Part shown: positions 8,119 to 16,292 of the stretch, one piece after another
Layout of the letters: each line of letters starts with the position of its first letter
Numbering within the stretch: position 1 is the stretch's first letter
From: Nocardioides astragali
GTDB lineage: Bacteria; Actinomycetota; Actinomycetes; Propionibacteriales; Nocardioidaceae
DNA: 64,000 nt
Assembly (NCBI RefSeq): GCF_024436375.1
Contig: NZ_JAFMZM010000002.1
Span: 62,001 to 126,000 of the forward strand
Reading direction: 5' to 3'
The notes under the pieces: model-generated
Told to the model about the DNA's origin: nothing
What the model saw: the letters and a program-made list of their open reading frames with translations, nothing else
Database searches by the model: none
Program-made: the position numbers and the translations under genes

Positions 8119-9417
8119 TCAGCGGCCGCGTCCCTCCGGGAGCCGCAGGTCCACCCAGACGAGGCGGTGGTCGCTCGTCGGGAAGGGGAAGGTGCCGACC
8201 AGGCGGAACAGCGGGTCGGTCGACACCGGCCAGAACACGCCGGCGCCGAGCGGCTCGAGGCGCGCGCTGGGCAGGACGTAGTCGGCACGGAGGTTGCCGG
8301 GTGCGCCGTCGGCGAAGTCGGCCGTGTCCTCGGCGTGCGGTCCCTGGTGGGTGAGGTTGGCGCGACCGTCGCGCAGCGCCGCCTCGACGGCGCCCGCGGA
8401 GCTCGGGTGCGGGTCCTGCACCAGAGGGTGCCCGAGCAGCTGGTGGATCGCATCGTTGAACGAGTCGCCGTCGAACGGGTCGGCGTTCTGGTCACCGGCG
8501 ATGACGAAGTCCTGTGCGCGGCCGAGCCCGCCCTCGCCGCCCTCGTCGTCGTAGATGTAGGCCGCGCGCGAGCCGCCGCTGACGTAGTCGGCCCAGAACC
8601 GGATCTCATCGTGGTTGCGCGTGCCGTTGCGGTCCTCGGTGCCGTCGAAGGTGGGCGGCGTGGGGTGCGAGACGAGGAAGTGCACGGGCTTGCGGCCCGG
8701 CACCCTGATCGGCACGTCCCAGTGCGACTTCGACGACAGGCGGAGGACGGCGAGCTCCTCGGCGGAGTACCAGTCCGCCGGGGCCGCAGTGGCCGGGTCG
8801 TCGGGAAGCACGGCGCCGGGCATGTCCTTCCAGAGGAAGTGCTGGAAGGTGCGGACGTCGTCGGTCGCGATGGGGTACTTCGAGTAGACGACCATGCCGA
8901 ACTGGCCCGGGTAGAGCCCGAATCCGTAGGAGTCGTCGCCGCCGGCCTGGGTGCCGGGATCCCCGACGACGCCGTTGTTGTTGAGGTCGAAGCCCGTGGG
9001 CACCCCGGTGTTGCTCGGTGCGACGAAGTAGTAGGGGTAGTCGACCGGCGTCGACCCGTTCCACGACTTCTCGAGGTAGTTGTCGCGGAACAGCTCCGCG
9101 GCCTCCCCGTCGGGCTCGTAGTCGAACTCGTTGACCAGCACGACGTCGGGATCGGTGCGCTGGATCGTCTCGGCGACGTTGGCCGCCTGCTGGTTGGTGC
9201 CCGACCTGAGGTCGGTCAGCAGCTGCCCGGCGGCGGCGCGGTTGAGCGAGGCGTTGAAAGTCGCGAAGCGGAGCTCGACGGCTTCGCTGTACGCCTCTCG
9301 CGACCCGCCTCGCGCGTCACTTGCGCTGGCCGGCGCGGTGAGCGCCGGGACCACGAGTCCAGCGGCTGCGAGTGCCGCCGCGACGACGAGGGTCGGACGA
9401 AGGGGCCGAGAACGCAT
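8119..9417 (-). CDS. Secreted endonuclease/exonuclease/phosphatase-fold protein
   Basis: This is a 432-residue protein with a signal peptide (Arg-rich start, hydrophobic core and APASAS cleavage region). The EEP domain is visible from ELRFATFNASLNR through PDVVLVNEFDYEP (catalytic Glu), FLVSHPTPP, FVIAGDQNADP (Asp/Asn) and the final FPTSDHRLVWVDL (Asp-His). The fold serves DNases, phosphodiesterases and sphingomyelinases; substrate is unknown. Insertion of about 100 residues with calcium-like DLNNNGVVGDPG is characteristic of a secreted actinobacterial subgroup. It lies just upstream of PhoX on the same strand, so joint scavenging of organic phosphate is plausible. Confidence 0.85.
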   Translation of the reverse strand: MRSRPLRPTLVVAAALAAAGLVVPALTAPASASDARGGSREAYSEAVELRFATFNASLNRAAAGQLLTDLRSGTNQQAANVAETIQRTDPDVVLVNEFDYEPDGEAAELFRDNYLEKSWNGSTPVDYPYYFVAPSNTGVPTGFDLNNNGVVGDPGTQAGGDDSYGFGLYPGQFGMVVYSKYPIATDDVRTFQHFLWKDMPGAVLPDDPATAAPADWYSAEELAVLRLSSKSHWDVPIRVPGRKPVHFLVSHPTPPTFDGTEDRNGTRNHDEIRFWADYVSGGSRAAYIYDDEGGEGGLGRAQDFVIAGDQNADPFDGDSFNDAIHQLLGHPLVQDPHPSSAGAVEAALRDGRANLTHQGPHAEDTADFADGAPGNLRADYVLPSARLEPLGAGVFWPVSTDPLFRLVGTFPFPTSDHRLVWVDLRLPEGRGR

Positions 9418-9580
9418 GGGAGAACCTTCCGAGAGGGGTCCGCGCCAACCTACGACGGGTCGGCCTCGGCGGGAAGGTGTGTCGGGGCTGGTTGGTCGAG
9501 CTCTCGCCTGGTGTTAGCCGGGGAGTCATCGGGGATGGCCGCGGAGCGTTCAGTGAGGTAAGGCGCCGACATGCCTGTGG

Positions 9581-9605
9581 CCCCGCCATCGCATCGGTGG
9601 CGGGG
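9581..9605 (-). terminator. Hairpin terminator after the DUF222/HNH gene
   Basis: The inverted repeat CCCCGCCA/TGGCGGGG (9581-9588 and 9598-9605) with a 9-base loop lies 12 bp beyond the stop of the leftward HNH gene. No U-tract is present. Confidence 0.5.
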
Positions 9606-9617
9606 TGTGGGGCGGGG

Positions 9618-11027
9618 TCATGGTCGTCGTGGTCGAGGGATGCCGGGCGGGTCGAGGGCGGTGGTGCCGGTGGGGTCGCGGCGGTAGCGGTGGCCGTGGG
9701 GGCTGGTCCACACGAACTCACCCGGTCCGATGACGTCGTAGTGCCAGGCGGTGTGGGTCTTGAGGCGGTGGTGGAACCGGCAGAGCGCGGCGAGGTTGGG
9801 CGTCACGGTAGGGCCGGGTTGTGGTCGGCCTTCTGTGTCGGCGTCGTGGCCGTACTCGATGACGTGGTCAACGTCGCACCGGCGGGCGGGTCTGGTGCAG
9901 AAGGGGAACACGCACGATCTGTCGCGGAGAATGACCTGCTCGCGGATCCGGTCGGGGACCTCGTAGCCGGGCGCTTCGAGGTGAGCGTTGAGGTCGATGA
10001 CGGGCTTGACGGTCACCTTCGTCCGGGACTCGCCGCACCAGGCCCGGACCTGCTCCAGCAGCAGGAGACGTTGGCCTTCCTCGAGCCGCCCGGTCGGCCC
10101 GAAGACGGTGCTCAGCCCATCAAGTGAAGCGTCGAAGTGGGCGTGCAGCACGACCTCGCGCGCCGGGGGCAGATCATCGCCGTCACGAGGACCGGCCCCG
10201 CCCTGACGGTGGAGGTCGAGTGCGGTCTGCGTGCGGGCGAGGTCACCGAGGGCGGCAGCCCTTCGGGCGTCGAGGGACTCGGTGGAGCCGAGGGCCTTGC
10301 GCCGCTCGGCGCCGTGGGTCAGCACGCGGTCGACGTCGAGGGCGTCGGCCAGGTCGACCTCCGCCTCGATCCGTACGGTGCCGGCGAAGTGGACGTCCTC
10401 GCCGTGGACCGTGACGTGCCGCGGGTCCACCGAGAGGTAACCGTCCTCCGGGTCCGCCGCCGGATCCGCCGCGGCGAGCTCGAAACGTTTGATGGTCTCC
10501 GCGACCAGCCGGTCCAGCTGCGCGGGCCCGACTCTTCCGGTCACGGCCGCGACCTGGGCGTCGACCCACCCGGCCGCCTCAGGAGTCAGGGACGGGGTGG
10601 CGTGGATGGTGGCCTCGGCCACCGAACGGGCCCGCCAGGCCGGCACCCGGCCGGACTGCACCTGCGCCCACAACCGCGGGAGCCGGTGCCGCAGCTCGAG
10701 GGCGTGCCCGATGAGCCGTTTCGCCGAGACCGTGGAGATGCCCAGGACGGTGCCGAGCTCGGCGACGCAGAACTCCGCCACCGTGGGGCAGCCGTCCCCG
10801 GCGATGGGTTCCTCGACCTCGAGTCCGATCCCGCCGCCGCTGGTGAACGTGGCGGCGTGGTGGATCGACTCGGGCGGGTGGAGGTCGGCCCATCGGGCGG
10901 CGAGGTCGAGCAGGTCGGCGGCCGCGCGGTCCTCGGCGGACTTGCGATCGCGGGCGAGGGCGAGCAGGCCGGCGGCGGTGAGGTCGTCGTCGACCTCGGT
11001 CCCGGGCCCTGCCAGCGTGTCGATCAT
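9618..11027 (-). CDS. DUF222 / HNH endonuclease (13E12-type repeat family)
   Basis: This is a 469-residue protein with an N-terminal DUF222 region of about 300 residues and a C-terminal HNH domain: CVFPFCTRPARRCDVDHV (zinc Cys and catalytic Asp-His) and LAALCRFHHRLKTH. Members are multi-copy in Nocardioides and mycobacteria (REP13E12 family) and often sit at genomic islands; the biological role is unclear. The start is taken as ATG 11027; an in-frame upstream ATG at 11111 would run across the upstream repeat region and is less likely. There is no strong Shine-Dalgarno sequence. It is at the left edge of the accessory block that also holds a TIR-like effector and the ECF41 locus. Confidence 0.85.
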   Translation of the reverse strand: MIDTLAGPGTEVDDDLTAAGLLALARDRKSAEDRAAADLLDLAARWADLHPPESIHHAATFTSGGGIGLEVEEPIAGDGCPTVAEFCVAELGTVLGISTVSAKRLIGHALELRHRLPRLWAQVQSGRVPAWRARSVAEATIHATPSLTPEAAGWVDAQVAAVTGRVGPAQLDRLVAETIKRFELAAADPAADPEDGYLSVDPRHVTVHGEDVHFAGTVRIEAEVDLADALDVDRVLTHGAERRKALGSTESLDARRAAALGDLARTQTALDLHRQGGAGPRDGDDLPPAREVVLHAHFDASLDGLSTVFGPTGRLEEGQRLLLLEQVRAWCGESRTKVTVKPVIDLNAHLEAPGYEVPDRIREQVILRDRSCVFPFCTRPARRCDVDHVIEYGHDADTEGRPQPGPTVTPNLAALCRFHHRLKTHTAWHYDVIGPGEFVWTSPHGHRYRRDPTGTTALDPPGIPRPRRP

Positions 11028-11408
11028 GTGTTCGATTCTACGGGAGGCCACCGACACTCCCCCCGGTCTTGGAAGTCCAGAGAACGTCAAGATCGCGGGG
11101 TCCTCAGGCATGGTTTCGAGGCTCGCTCCGCTCGCACCTCAACCGCTGACACACCGACCTGGCAACGGCCGGTTCCTCTGCTGGGTCCTACGGGCTGCAC
11201 ATGGCGCACAGAATCGGCGCATCCCCTTACGCGCTGTGCCGCCCATGCCGACGAGTCTGCCGAACAGAGGCCATCATGCATGGACAGCAGGCGCTCAGTG
11301 TCTAGACAGGGCTGCTGATCACAGCTGCAGCGCTAGAGGACGGAGACTCGTCCTCTGGATCGCGCGCCCATCGCTGCAGGAGTTCTGCGGGCGCGGGCAT
11401 TGAGTCCC
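11028..11408. other. Gene-free stretch with REP-like repeat copy 1
   Basis: No convincing coding frame was found in these 381 bases. The stretch holds one copy of a 31-bp REP-like sequence (11111-11141) and otherwise shows no clear promoter or terminator. Codon pattern in all frames looks unlike the neighbouring genes. Confidence 0.6.
11111..11141 (+). repeat. REP-like 31-bp repeat, copy 1
   Basis: The sequence around GAGGCTCGCTCCGCTCGCAC is nearly identical (30 of 31 bases) to 14232-14262 in the same orientation. The core is partly self-complementary (GAGG...CCTC and repeated GCTCG/CGAGC-type words), so it can fold as a small hairpin. Confidence 0.7.
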
Positions 11409-12344
11409 TCATGAGTTCGCGAGCGACTTCCAGTCCTCGATCCGCTCGGCGATCAGTGCGGCACGGGCGTGGTTGTCGCGTCCGTCCAAGATGGCGAGAT
11501 CGTCGGCCTCGGCGCGCAGGTAGACCCCTGCCGTCCGGGCGTTGAGCGTGGGTTCGGCGTCGGACCGGGTGATCCAATAGCCGGAGGCGCGGTCTTCCGT
11601 CTCGAGCTTGATCTCGGCGGTGCCGTGGATCGCCGGTGCGTTCAGGTGGCGTGGGCGCTCGCCCTTCCAGGCGTAGAAGACGCCTGCGGGGCCCTTCGTT
11701 TCCTTGGTCGCCTCGCTCCAGTAGCGGGCGGAGAGGGTGCCGTCCTCCTGCCAGGCGCGCCCGTTCACCTCGAGCATCCGCTCGCGATCGCGTGAGATGC
11801 GCAGCAGGCTCACCGCGGAGGGCTCCAGGGTGGTTCGCTCGGTGATCGAGAACTGCCACCAGAGTCCCTCGATTCGGGAGAGGCCGCCGAGGTCCTCGAT
11901 CGCTTTGCGCAGCTTCTGGTTGACGACTTTGACTTCGGCTGCCTTGGCGGCGTCGCCGTAACGGACGCAGGTCAGGCCGAGTAGGTCGGTCGGCAGTTTC
12001 GCGCCGTTCGCGTGCAGGATGAAGGTTCGCTCCATGCCAAGGACGCCTCCGAAGAGCCCAGCCTCGAAGACGACGTTGTCACGCGGGGAAGCCATGCCGG
12101 CGGCCGCTGCATCGGCGTCCAGTGTGGTCGGTTCGCCGCTGGTCCAGTCGTCCTGGGCGAAGACGAATGCGGCGAAGTCGACCTCGCGGGTCAGTTCGAC
12201 CAGGCGCCCGAGGGTGGTGGTACCGGGATTGAACGTCGCCGTCCATGGCTCGACGTCCGCAACGTCCGCGAGCCCGCGGCCGAGCGCCTGGAGAAACTTC
12301 GCCTGCCTGCCCGACGAACCCAAGAAGATGCGGGGCTTGCCCAT
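11409..12344 (-). CDS. TIR-like (Cap12/Pycsar-type) nucleotide-binding effector with unknown C-terminal domain
   Basis: This is a 311-residue protein. Residues 4-110 match the TIR-like domain of Cap12/Pycsar effectors (PF10137): PRIFLGSSG at 4-12, NPGTTTLGRLVEL around 39-51, VDFAAFVFAQDDW at 55-67 and PRDNVVFEAGLFGG at 87-100, with Glu94 the likely NADase residue. Residues about 160-311 form a separate beta-rich region (SAVSLLRISRDRE, GTAEIKLETEDRASGYW) that I do not recognise as STING or SAVED. Such proteins degrade NAD+ when triggered by phage infection; here the trigger and partner are unknown because no CD-NTase or cyclase gene is adjacent. Start at 12344 is supported by GGGAGG; the more upstream ATG is not. 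Confidence 0.72.
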   Translation of the reverse strand: MGKPRIFLGSSGRQAKFLQALGRGLADVADVEPWTATFNPGTTTLGRLVELTREVDFAAFVFAQDDWTSGEPTTLDADAAAAGMASPRDNVVFEAGLFGGVLGMERTFILHANGAKLPTDLLGLTCVRYGDAAKAAEVKVVNQKLRKAIEDLGGLSRIEGLWWQFSITERTTLEPSAVSLLRISRDRERMLEVNGRAWQEDGTLSARYWSEATKETKGPAGVFYAWKGERPRHLNAPAIHGTAEIKLETEDRASGYWITRSDAEPTLNARTAGVYLRAEADDLAILDGRDNHARAALIAERIEDWKSLANS

Positions 12345-12512
12345 CGTTCCTCCCAATCAGGTCAACAGGTCTGCTCAACGCAGCGTAGCGAAGCAGTCTC
12401 CGAGGAAGCGGCGTCATCACCACTGCTGGAATTTCGCCGGGGCCCCATTCCCCGGCCAGGTTTCCTGCTGTGACGCGATGCGCTGGCCTTCCGCGCTTCT
12501 TCTGTGCCGCTG

Positions 12513-12965
12513 TCAGGGGGTGACGGGATAGTGGCCGGCGATGGCGAGCCGGTTCCACGTGTTGATGACGATGATGAGCAGGGTGACGGCGGCGATTTGC
12601 TTCTCTTCCAGGACGCCCTCGATGTCGACCTGCGGGGCGGCGGCGGTGTGCTCGTCGCCGATCCGGGTGATCCGTTCGGCGAGGGTGAGGGCGGCTTGCT
12701 CTTGTGGGGTGAAGTATCGCGACTCCCACCAGGCCGCGACGAGGGCCAGGCGGTCGGGGATCTCGCCCTTCTCGATCGCGTCGCGGGTGTGCATGCGCAG
12801 GCAGAAGGCGCATCCGTTGAGCTGCGAGGCGCGCACCTTGACCAGCTCGACGAGCAGCGGGTCGAGGCCTGCGGTCACCGCGGCCTCCTCGGCGGCCTTG
12901 TCTGCGGCGAGTTGGGCCTCGTAGGCAGCCGGGAAGAGCTTCGTGAGGTTGACGTGCGGCAGCAT
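12513..12965 (-). CDS. AhpD-like carboxymuconolactone decarboxylase family protein
   Basis: This is a 150-residue all-alpha protein of the CMD/AhpD family with the redox motif CAFCLRMH (Cys52, Cys55, His59) and C-terminal WNRLAIAGHYP. Members with CxxC..H act as alkylhydroperoxidases or peroxidase partners. It is divergent from the ECF41 sigma factor gene across a symmetric promoter region. CMD proteins are the classic genetic partner and target of ECF41 sigma factors, so it is probably transcribed by that sigma factor. A GGACAGGAAG Shine-Dalgarno-like sequence precedes the ATG. Confidence 0.9.
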   Translation of the reverse strand: MLPHVNLTKLFPAAYEAQLAADKAAEEAAVTAGLDPLLVELVKVRASQLNGCAFCLRMHTRDAIEKGEIPDRLALVAAWWESRYFTPQEQAALTLAERITRIGDEHTAAAPQVDIEGVLEEKQIAAVTLLIIVINTWNRLAIAGHYPVTP

Positions 12966-13013
12966 GATGACTTCCTGTCCTCGATGGCCCGGCGGTTCGC
13001 GGGCGTTTCATGG

Positions 13014-13079
13014 GATGACGAGGCGGCGCCTCGAAGTGTGAGGTCGTGACCTCACACTTCGGTTGTGCGCCTCGTCATC
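13014..13079. promoter_or_regulatory. Symmetric divergent ECF41-type promoter pair
   Basis: A 66-bp imperfect palindrome has perfect outer arms GATGACGAGGCG/CGCCTCGTCATC (13014-13025, 13068-13079) and perfect inner 14-bp arms (13032-13045, 13048-13061). Each strand reads CCTCACA, 16 bases, CGTC: plus strand 13050-13056 and 13073-13076, minus strand at 13043-13037 and 13020-13017. This resembles the reported ECF41 promoter (-35 TGTCACA, -10 CGTC). Starts lie 30 bp (sigma) and about 50 bp (AhpD-like) beyond. Confidence 0.75.
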
Positions 13080-13105
13080 CTGGGGTGAGCAGCGAGGGAG
13101 GGCCG

Positions 13106-13984
13106 ATGGACGACCTTGACGTGGTGATGGCGGAACGGCGACGGCTGATTGCCCTGGCCTACCGGATGCTCGGCACCCTTGAGGAGGCCGAGGACGCGGT
13201 GCAGGAGACCTACCTGCGCTGGTACCGCCTCACCGAGGAAGAGCGCGGGGCGATCGGCAACCCGCAGGGCTGGCTGACCCGGGTCGGGAGCAGGATCTGC
13301 CTCGACGTGTTGAAGTCGGCGCGCGCCCGGCGGGAGCAGTACGTCGGCGAGTGGCTGCCCGAGCCGGTGCCGGCGGGTCTTCTCGGGGACGGCTCGGCCC
13401 CCGACCCGGTCGATCGAGTGACCCTCGACGACACCGTCAGCACGGCGTTGTTGGTGGTTCTCGACATGATGACGCCCGCGGAGCGCGTGGCGTTCGTGCT
13501 GCACGACGTGTTCGCGCTGCCCTTCCCCGAGATCGCCGAGATCGTCGGCCGTTCACCGACGGCGGTGCGGCAACTCGCGACCTCCGCTCGGCGCCGAGTC
13601 GCGGACCACCGCGGCATCGTCGCCCCGCCCGCCGAGCACGATGCGGTGGTCCGGGCGTTCGTCGCGGCCGCCGCGGGCGGCAACCTGGACGCGCTCACCA
13701 GGCTGCTGGATGCCTCGGTCACCCTCCGCTCCGACGGTGGCGGCGTGGTGAGCGCGGCCCGAAATCCCGTCGTCGGGCCCACGCGCGTCGCGCGGTTCCT
13801 GCTCGGCGTTCTCAGGAAGAGGCGGACCTGGGCAGTTGCGGTGCGGGTCACCGCCGACGGGCTCGGGCTCACCATGACCGACGACGGCGAAGTGCGAGCA
13901 GTCGTCAACCTGCGAGTCGTCGGCGGCCTCGTCACCGACGTGTGGATGGTGGTCAACCCCGGCAAGCTCACCGGCTGGCGTTAG
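13106..13984 (+). CDS. ECF41-family sigma factor (SigJ-like) with SnoaL-like tail
   Basis: This is a 292-residue protein with sigma regions 2 (LAYRMLGTLEEAEDAVQETY) and 4 (FPEIAEIVGRSPTAVRQLATSARRR), followed by a SnoaL-like C-terminal domain of about 115 residues. All three ECF41 signatures are present: WLPEP in the linker (83-87), DGGG (210-213) and, at the extreme C-terminus, NPGKL in place of the usual NPDKL. In this group the fused tail acts as an internal regulator in place of an anti-sigma factor. The divergent AhpD-like gene is the expected target, and the shared palindrome implies autoregulation. GAGGGAGG precedes the ATG. The gene was chosen from 13106 rather than an upstream frame extension that would overlap the promoter. 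Confidence 0.93.
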   Translation: MDDLDVVMAERRRLIALAYRMLGTLEEAEDAVQETYLRWYRLTEEERGAIGNPQGWLTRVGSRICLDVLKSARARREQYVGEWLPEPVPAGLLGDGSAPDPVDRVTLDDTVSTALLVVLDMMTPAERVAFVLHDVFALPFPEIAEIVGRSPTAVRQLATSARRRVADHRGIVAPPAEHDAVVRAFVAAAAGGNLDALTRLLDASVTLRSDGGGVVSAARNPVVGPTRVARFLLGVLRKRRTWAVAVRVTADGLGLTMTDDGEVRAVVNLRVVGGLVTDVWMVVNPGKLTGWR

Positions 13985-14332
13985 ATCGTCATGGTGACCC
14001 GTCCATCGGCTCCAGGTCCGGTTGACAATCCCTTTCTACAGGCGTCCAACAGCCGCGATCGCCGTGTGCGCGCGGCAGCGTGTTCCTAGGCGCCTCGACC
14101 ATTGCTCAGACAGATGCTTCTCGCGGCGGACGATGGAGCCGGATGTCCGAAGCGGCTTACCCATGCGGATGGGCGTGCGTCTTTCCCCGCGTGAGTCTTT
14201 TCGCCGGGCACGACCGTCGCCGCGCCGACCGTGGTTTCTAGGCTCGCTCCGCTCGCACCTCAGAACGGCGGAGGCGACGGCCGGCACCCGACCACCGAGC
14301 AGCCGCGCCGGGACCTTTGAGATGCTGGCACC
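13985..14332. other. Gene-free stretch with REP-like repeat copy 2
   Basis: These 348 bases hold no supported gene. A 104-residue frame exists, but it is Arg/Pro-rich with no domain or ribosome site and is treated as spurious. The second REP-like copy lies at 14232-14262. Near the right end GATGCT at 14321-14326, six bases before the GTG at 14333, could be a leaderless -10. Confidence 0.55.
14232..14262 (+). repeat. REP-like 31-bp repeat, copy 2
   Basis: It differs from the copy at 11111-11141 by one base (T for G at the ninth position) and is in the same orientation. The pair brackets the TIR-like, AhpD-like and ECF41 genes. Confidence 0.7.
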
Positions 14333-14947
14333 GTGATTCCCAGCCCACGCCGTACGGCGATGCTCCTGGTCGGCTGCGTGGTGCTGGGCGCGGGCGTGGC
14401 GATGCTGCTCGCTGCCGACCTCGGGTCGGACGGCTACTCGACGTTCGTGAACGGGCTCTCCCTGGCGACCGGGGTCGGGTTCTGGATCGTCAACCTGGTC
14501 GTCGGCGTCGTGCTCGTGGCGCTGGCGGCGCTGCGGAAGGTCTACCCGGGCGTCGGCACGGTGGTCCAGGTGGTGCTGGTCGGAGTCACGGTGTCCGTGG
14601 TGCTGGACCTGCTCGAGACCCCCGACCACCTGGTCTGGCGCAGCGTCCTGCTCGCCGCGGCCTTCCCGGTCCTCGCGATCGGGATCGCCCTCTACCTCGG
14701 CAGCCACACCGGTGCCGGTCCGGCCGAGGCCGCGGCGCTCGCCTGGGACCCGCCGACCGCCTTCAAGTGGAGCTACAGCCTGGTGCAGGGCGGGGGAGCG
14801 CTCGGGGGTTGGCTGCTCGGCGCCACCGTCGGTGTGGGCACCCTCGCAGTGATCTTCCTGCTCGGCCCGGCCGTCGACCTGGCGGCCCGGTTGATCAACG
14901 TCGACCTGCACCAGAACGACGACGCAGAGCAGGGCGTTGCGCCCTAG
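14333..14947 (+). CDS. YczE/YitT-like integral membrane protein
   Basis: This is a 204-residue hydrophobic protein with about five membrane helices. The segment LGAGVAMLLAADLGSDGYSTFVNGLS and later GPAEAAALAW match the YczE/YyaS group of membrane proteins, which resemble YitT. Their function is unknown; a transporter-like role has been suggested for the broader family. The GTG start lies 6 bases downstream of a -10-like GATGCT, so the message may be leaderless. It precedes the GPP34 gene by 9 bp on the same strand. Confidence 0.7.
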   Translation: MIPSPRRTAMLLVGCVVLGAGVAMLLAADLGSDGYSTFVNGLSLATGVGFWIVNLVVGVVLVALAALRKVYPGVGTVVQVVLVGVTVSVVLDLLETPDHLVWRSVLLAAAFPVLAIGIALYLGSHTGAGPAEAAALAWDPPTAFKWSYSLVQGGGALGGWLLGATVGVGTLAVIFLLGPAVDLAARLINVDLHQNDDAEQGVAP

Positions 14948-14950
14948 GCT
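14945..14950 (+). promoter_or_regulatory. -10 element TAGGCT for leaderless GPP34 gene
   Basis: TAGGCT overlaps the stop codon of the previous gene (TAG) and ends 6 bases before the ATG at 14957; no Shine-Dalgarno sequence is present. The GPP34 gene therefore probably has its own start in addition to any readthrough. Confidence 0.5.
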
Positions 14951-14956
14951 CGCGTC

Positions 14957-15625
14957 ATGCTGATCGCCGAGGAGCTGTTCCTGCTGCTGCGTCGCGATGA
15001 CGGCAAGCCCGAGAGGGCCTCGACGCAGCGCGGCTTCGGCATCGCCGCGGCCGTCATCACGGACCTGGTGCTGGCCGAGCGGGTCACGCTCAGTGAGGAC
15101 AAGGACCCGCGGGTGACTGTCCTCGTGCCGGGAACCTCGGGACACCCCGCGCTGGACGCCGCCCTCGCGCGGCTGGTCGAGCGCGACGGGAAGAAGCTGT
15201 CCTCCCTCGTGACGGACCGCAAGCTGGCCGTCGAGGAGCCCGTCGCGAGGGCACTCGCCGCTGCGCGGGTGATCGAGGTCGAGGAGACGCGCGCGATGGG
15301 CCTGGTGCCCGCGAAGTACCCGGTGGTGGACCCGGAGCCGGAGCGCCGCACCCGCGAGCAGCTGAGGCTCGTGCTGCACGGCGGCACACCTCGCCCCGAG
15401 GACGCGACCCTGCTGGCGATCCTGCAGGGCCTCGGCGTCGTCGGGAAGGTGCTCGCCGAGGAGAAGGGAACGCTCGGTCGGCGTGACCTCAAGAGGCGGA
15501 TCGAACAGGTCTCGACCGAGGTCAAGGCCGGCGAAGCGGTGGCCCGCGCGATCGCGGCGATGAACGCGGCGATCATGACCGCGGCAGTCCTGCCCGCCAT
15601 CGCCGCAGGCGCCGGATCCGGCTGA
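14957..15625 (+). CDS. GPP34 (GOLPH3-like) family protein
   Basis: This is a 222-residue protein with the GPP34 layout: IAEELFLLLRRDDGK at the start, a helical middle, a charged DRKLAVEEPVARALAAARVIEVEE and a C-terminal helical half ending in an Ala-rich tail that may associate with membrane (AAIMTAAVLPAIAAGAG). Eukaryotic GOLPH3 binds phosphatidylinositol-4-phosphate at the Golgi. Actinobacterial members are widespread but uncharacterised. A lipid- or membrane-binding role is an inference from the family. The neighbours are two membrane proteins on the same strand. Confidence 0.85.
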   Translation: MLIAEELFLLLRRDDGKPERASTQRGFGIAAAVITDLVLAERVTLSEDKDPRVTVLVPGTSGHPALDAALARLVERDGKKLSSLVTDRKLAVEEPVARALAAARVIEVEETRAMGLVPAKYPVVDPEPERRTREQLRLVLHGGTPRPEDATLLAILQGLGVVGKVLAEEKGTLGRRDLKRRIEQVSTEVKAGEAVARAIAAMNAAIMTAAVLPAIAAGAGSG

Positions 15626-15671
15626 TCCGGGCCGCTGGCCAAACACCCGCCCTCGACGCCATCCTGAGCCC

Positions 15672-16268
15672 ATGACGGAGCATGCCGCGACGGGGCCCGT
15701 GACGAGGAGCATGGCCGTGCCGCTGGGCGCGTTCGCCGCCGGGGCCGTCGTCGCGGTGCTGCTGGGCGTGTTCGGTCGGGTGCACGACCCGACCCTGAGC
15801 GGGACGACCGACCTCGGCTTCCGGACGGTCATCGAGATGAAGGTCGTGGTCTCGACCGTGATCGGCGTGCTGGTGGTGCTCCAGCTCGTCGGTGGCCTGT
15901 GGCTGTACGGCGTCCTCGGGCGCCGCGTGCCGTCCTGGCTGGGCACGGCGCACCGGATCTCCGGGGCCGTCGCCCTCCTCCTCACGGTCTTCGTCGGCTA
16001 CAGCTGCCTGTGGGCCCTCGGTCTGGAGGTCGGCACGCTCCACAACGGGGAGAAGGTCCCGGTGCGCGCGGTCGTGCACGGCGTCCTGGGCTGCGCGGTC
16101 TTCGGTGCCGTCGTGGTCAAGCTGGTCGCAGTGCGGTCCCGGCGTGCTCCAGGGTGGTTCCTGCCAGTGGCCGGCGGGATGCTCTTCACGCTTCTGATGG
16201 TCGTGGTGCTGACGTCGGCAGCGTGGTACGTCGCCACCGACGGCTGGCCGAGCCGGGCCGGGTACTGA
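15672..16268 (+). CDS. Membrane protein, DUF6529-like
   Basis: This is a 198-residue protein with five predicted membrane helices and an internal HRISGAVALLLTVFVGYSCLWALG and VHGVLGCAVFGAVVVKL, the two His-bearing helices being reminiscent of haem-binding cytochrome b561/DUF4079-type proteins. Family assignment to DUF6529 is from memory of similar proteins and function is unknown; haem binding is only a suggestion from the placement of the histidines. CATCCT, six bases before the ATG, could serve as a leaderless -10. Confidence 0.65.
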   Translation: MTEHAATGPVTRSMAVPLGAFAAGAVVAVLLGVFGRVHDPTLSGTTDLGFRTVIEMKVVVSTVIGVLVVLQLVGGLWLYGVLGRRVPSWLGTAHRISGAVALLLTVFVGYSCLWALGLEVGTLHNGEKVPVRAVVHGVLGCAVFGAVVVKLVAVRSRRAPGWFLPVAGGMLFTLLMVVVLTSAAWYVATDGWPSRAGY

Positions 16269-16292
16269 ACCTCCGCGCCTGGGGCACGCCCA

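Noticed and set aside
11409..12344. Full CBASS or Pycsar operon
   Set aside because: No CD-NTase, pyrimidine cyclase or other partner gene was found next to the TIR-like effector.
14022..14336. 104-residue plus-strand frame in the intergenic region
   Set aside because: It crosses the REP-like repeat and has no ribosome site, domain or convincing codon pattern.
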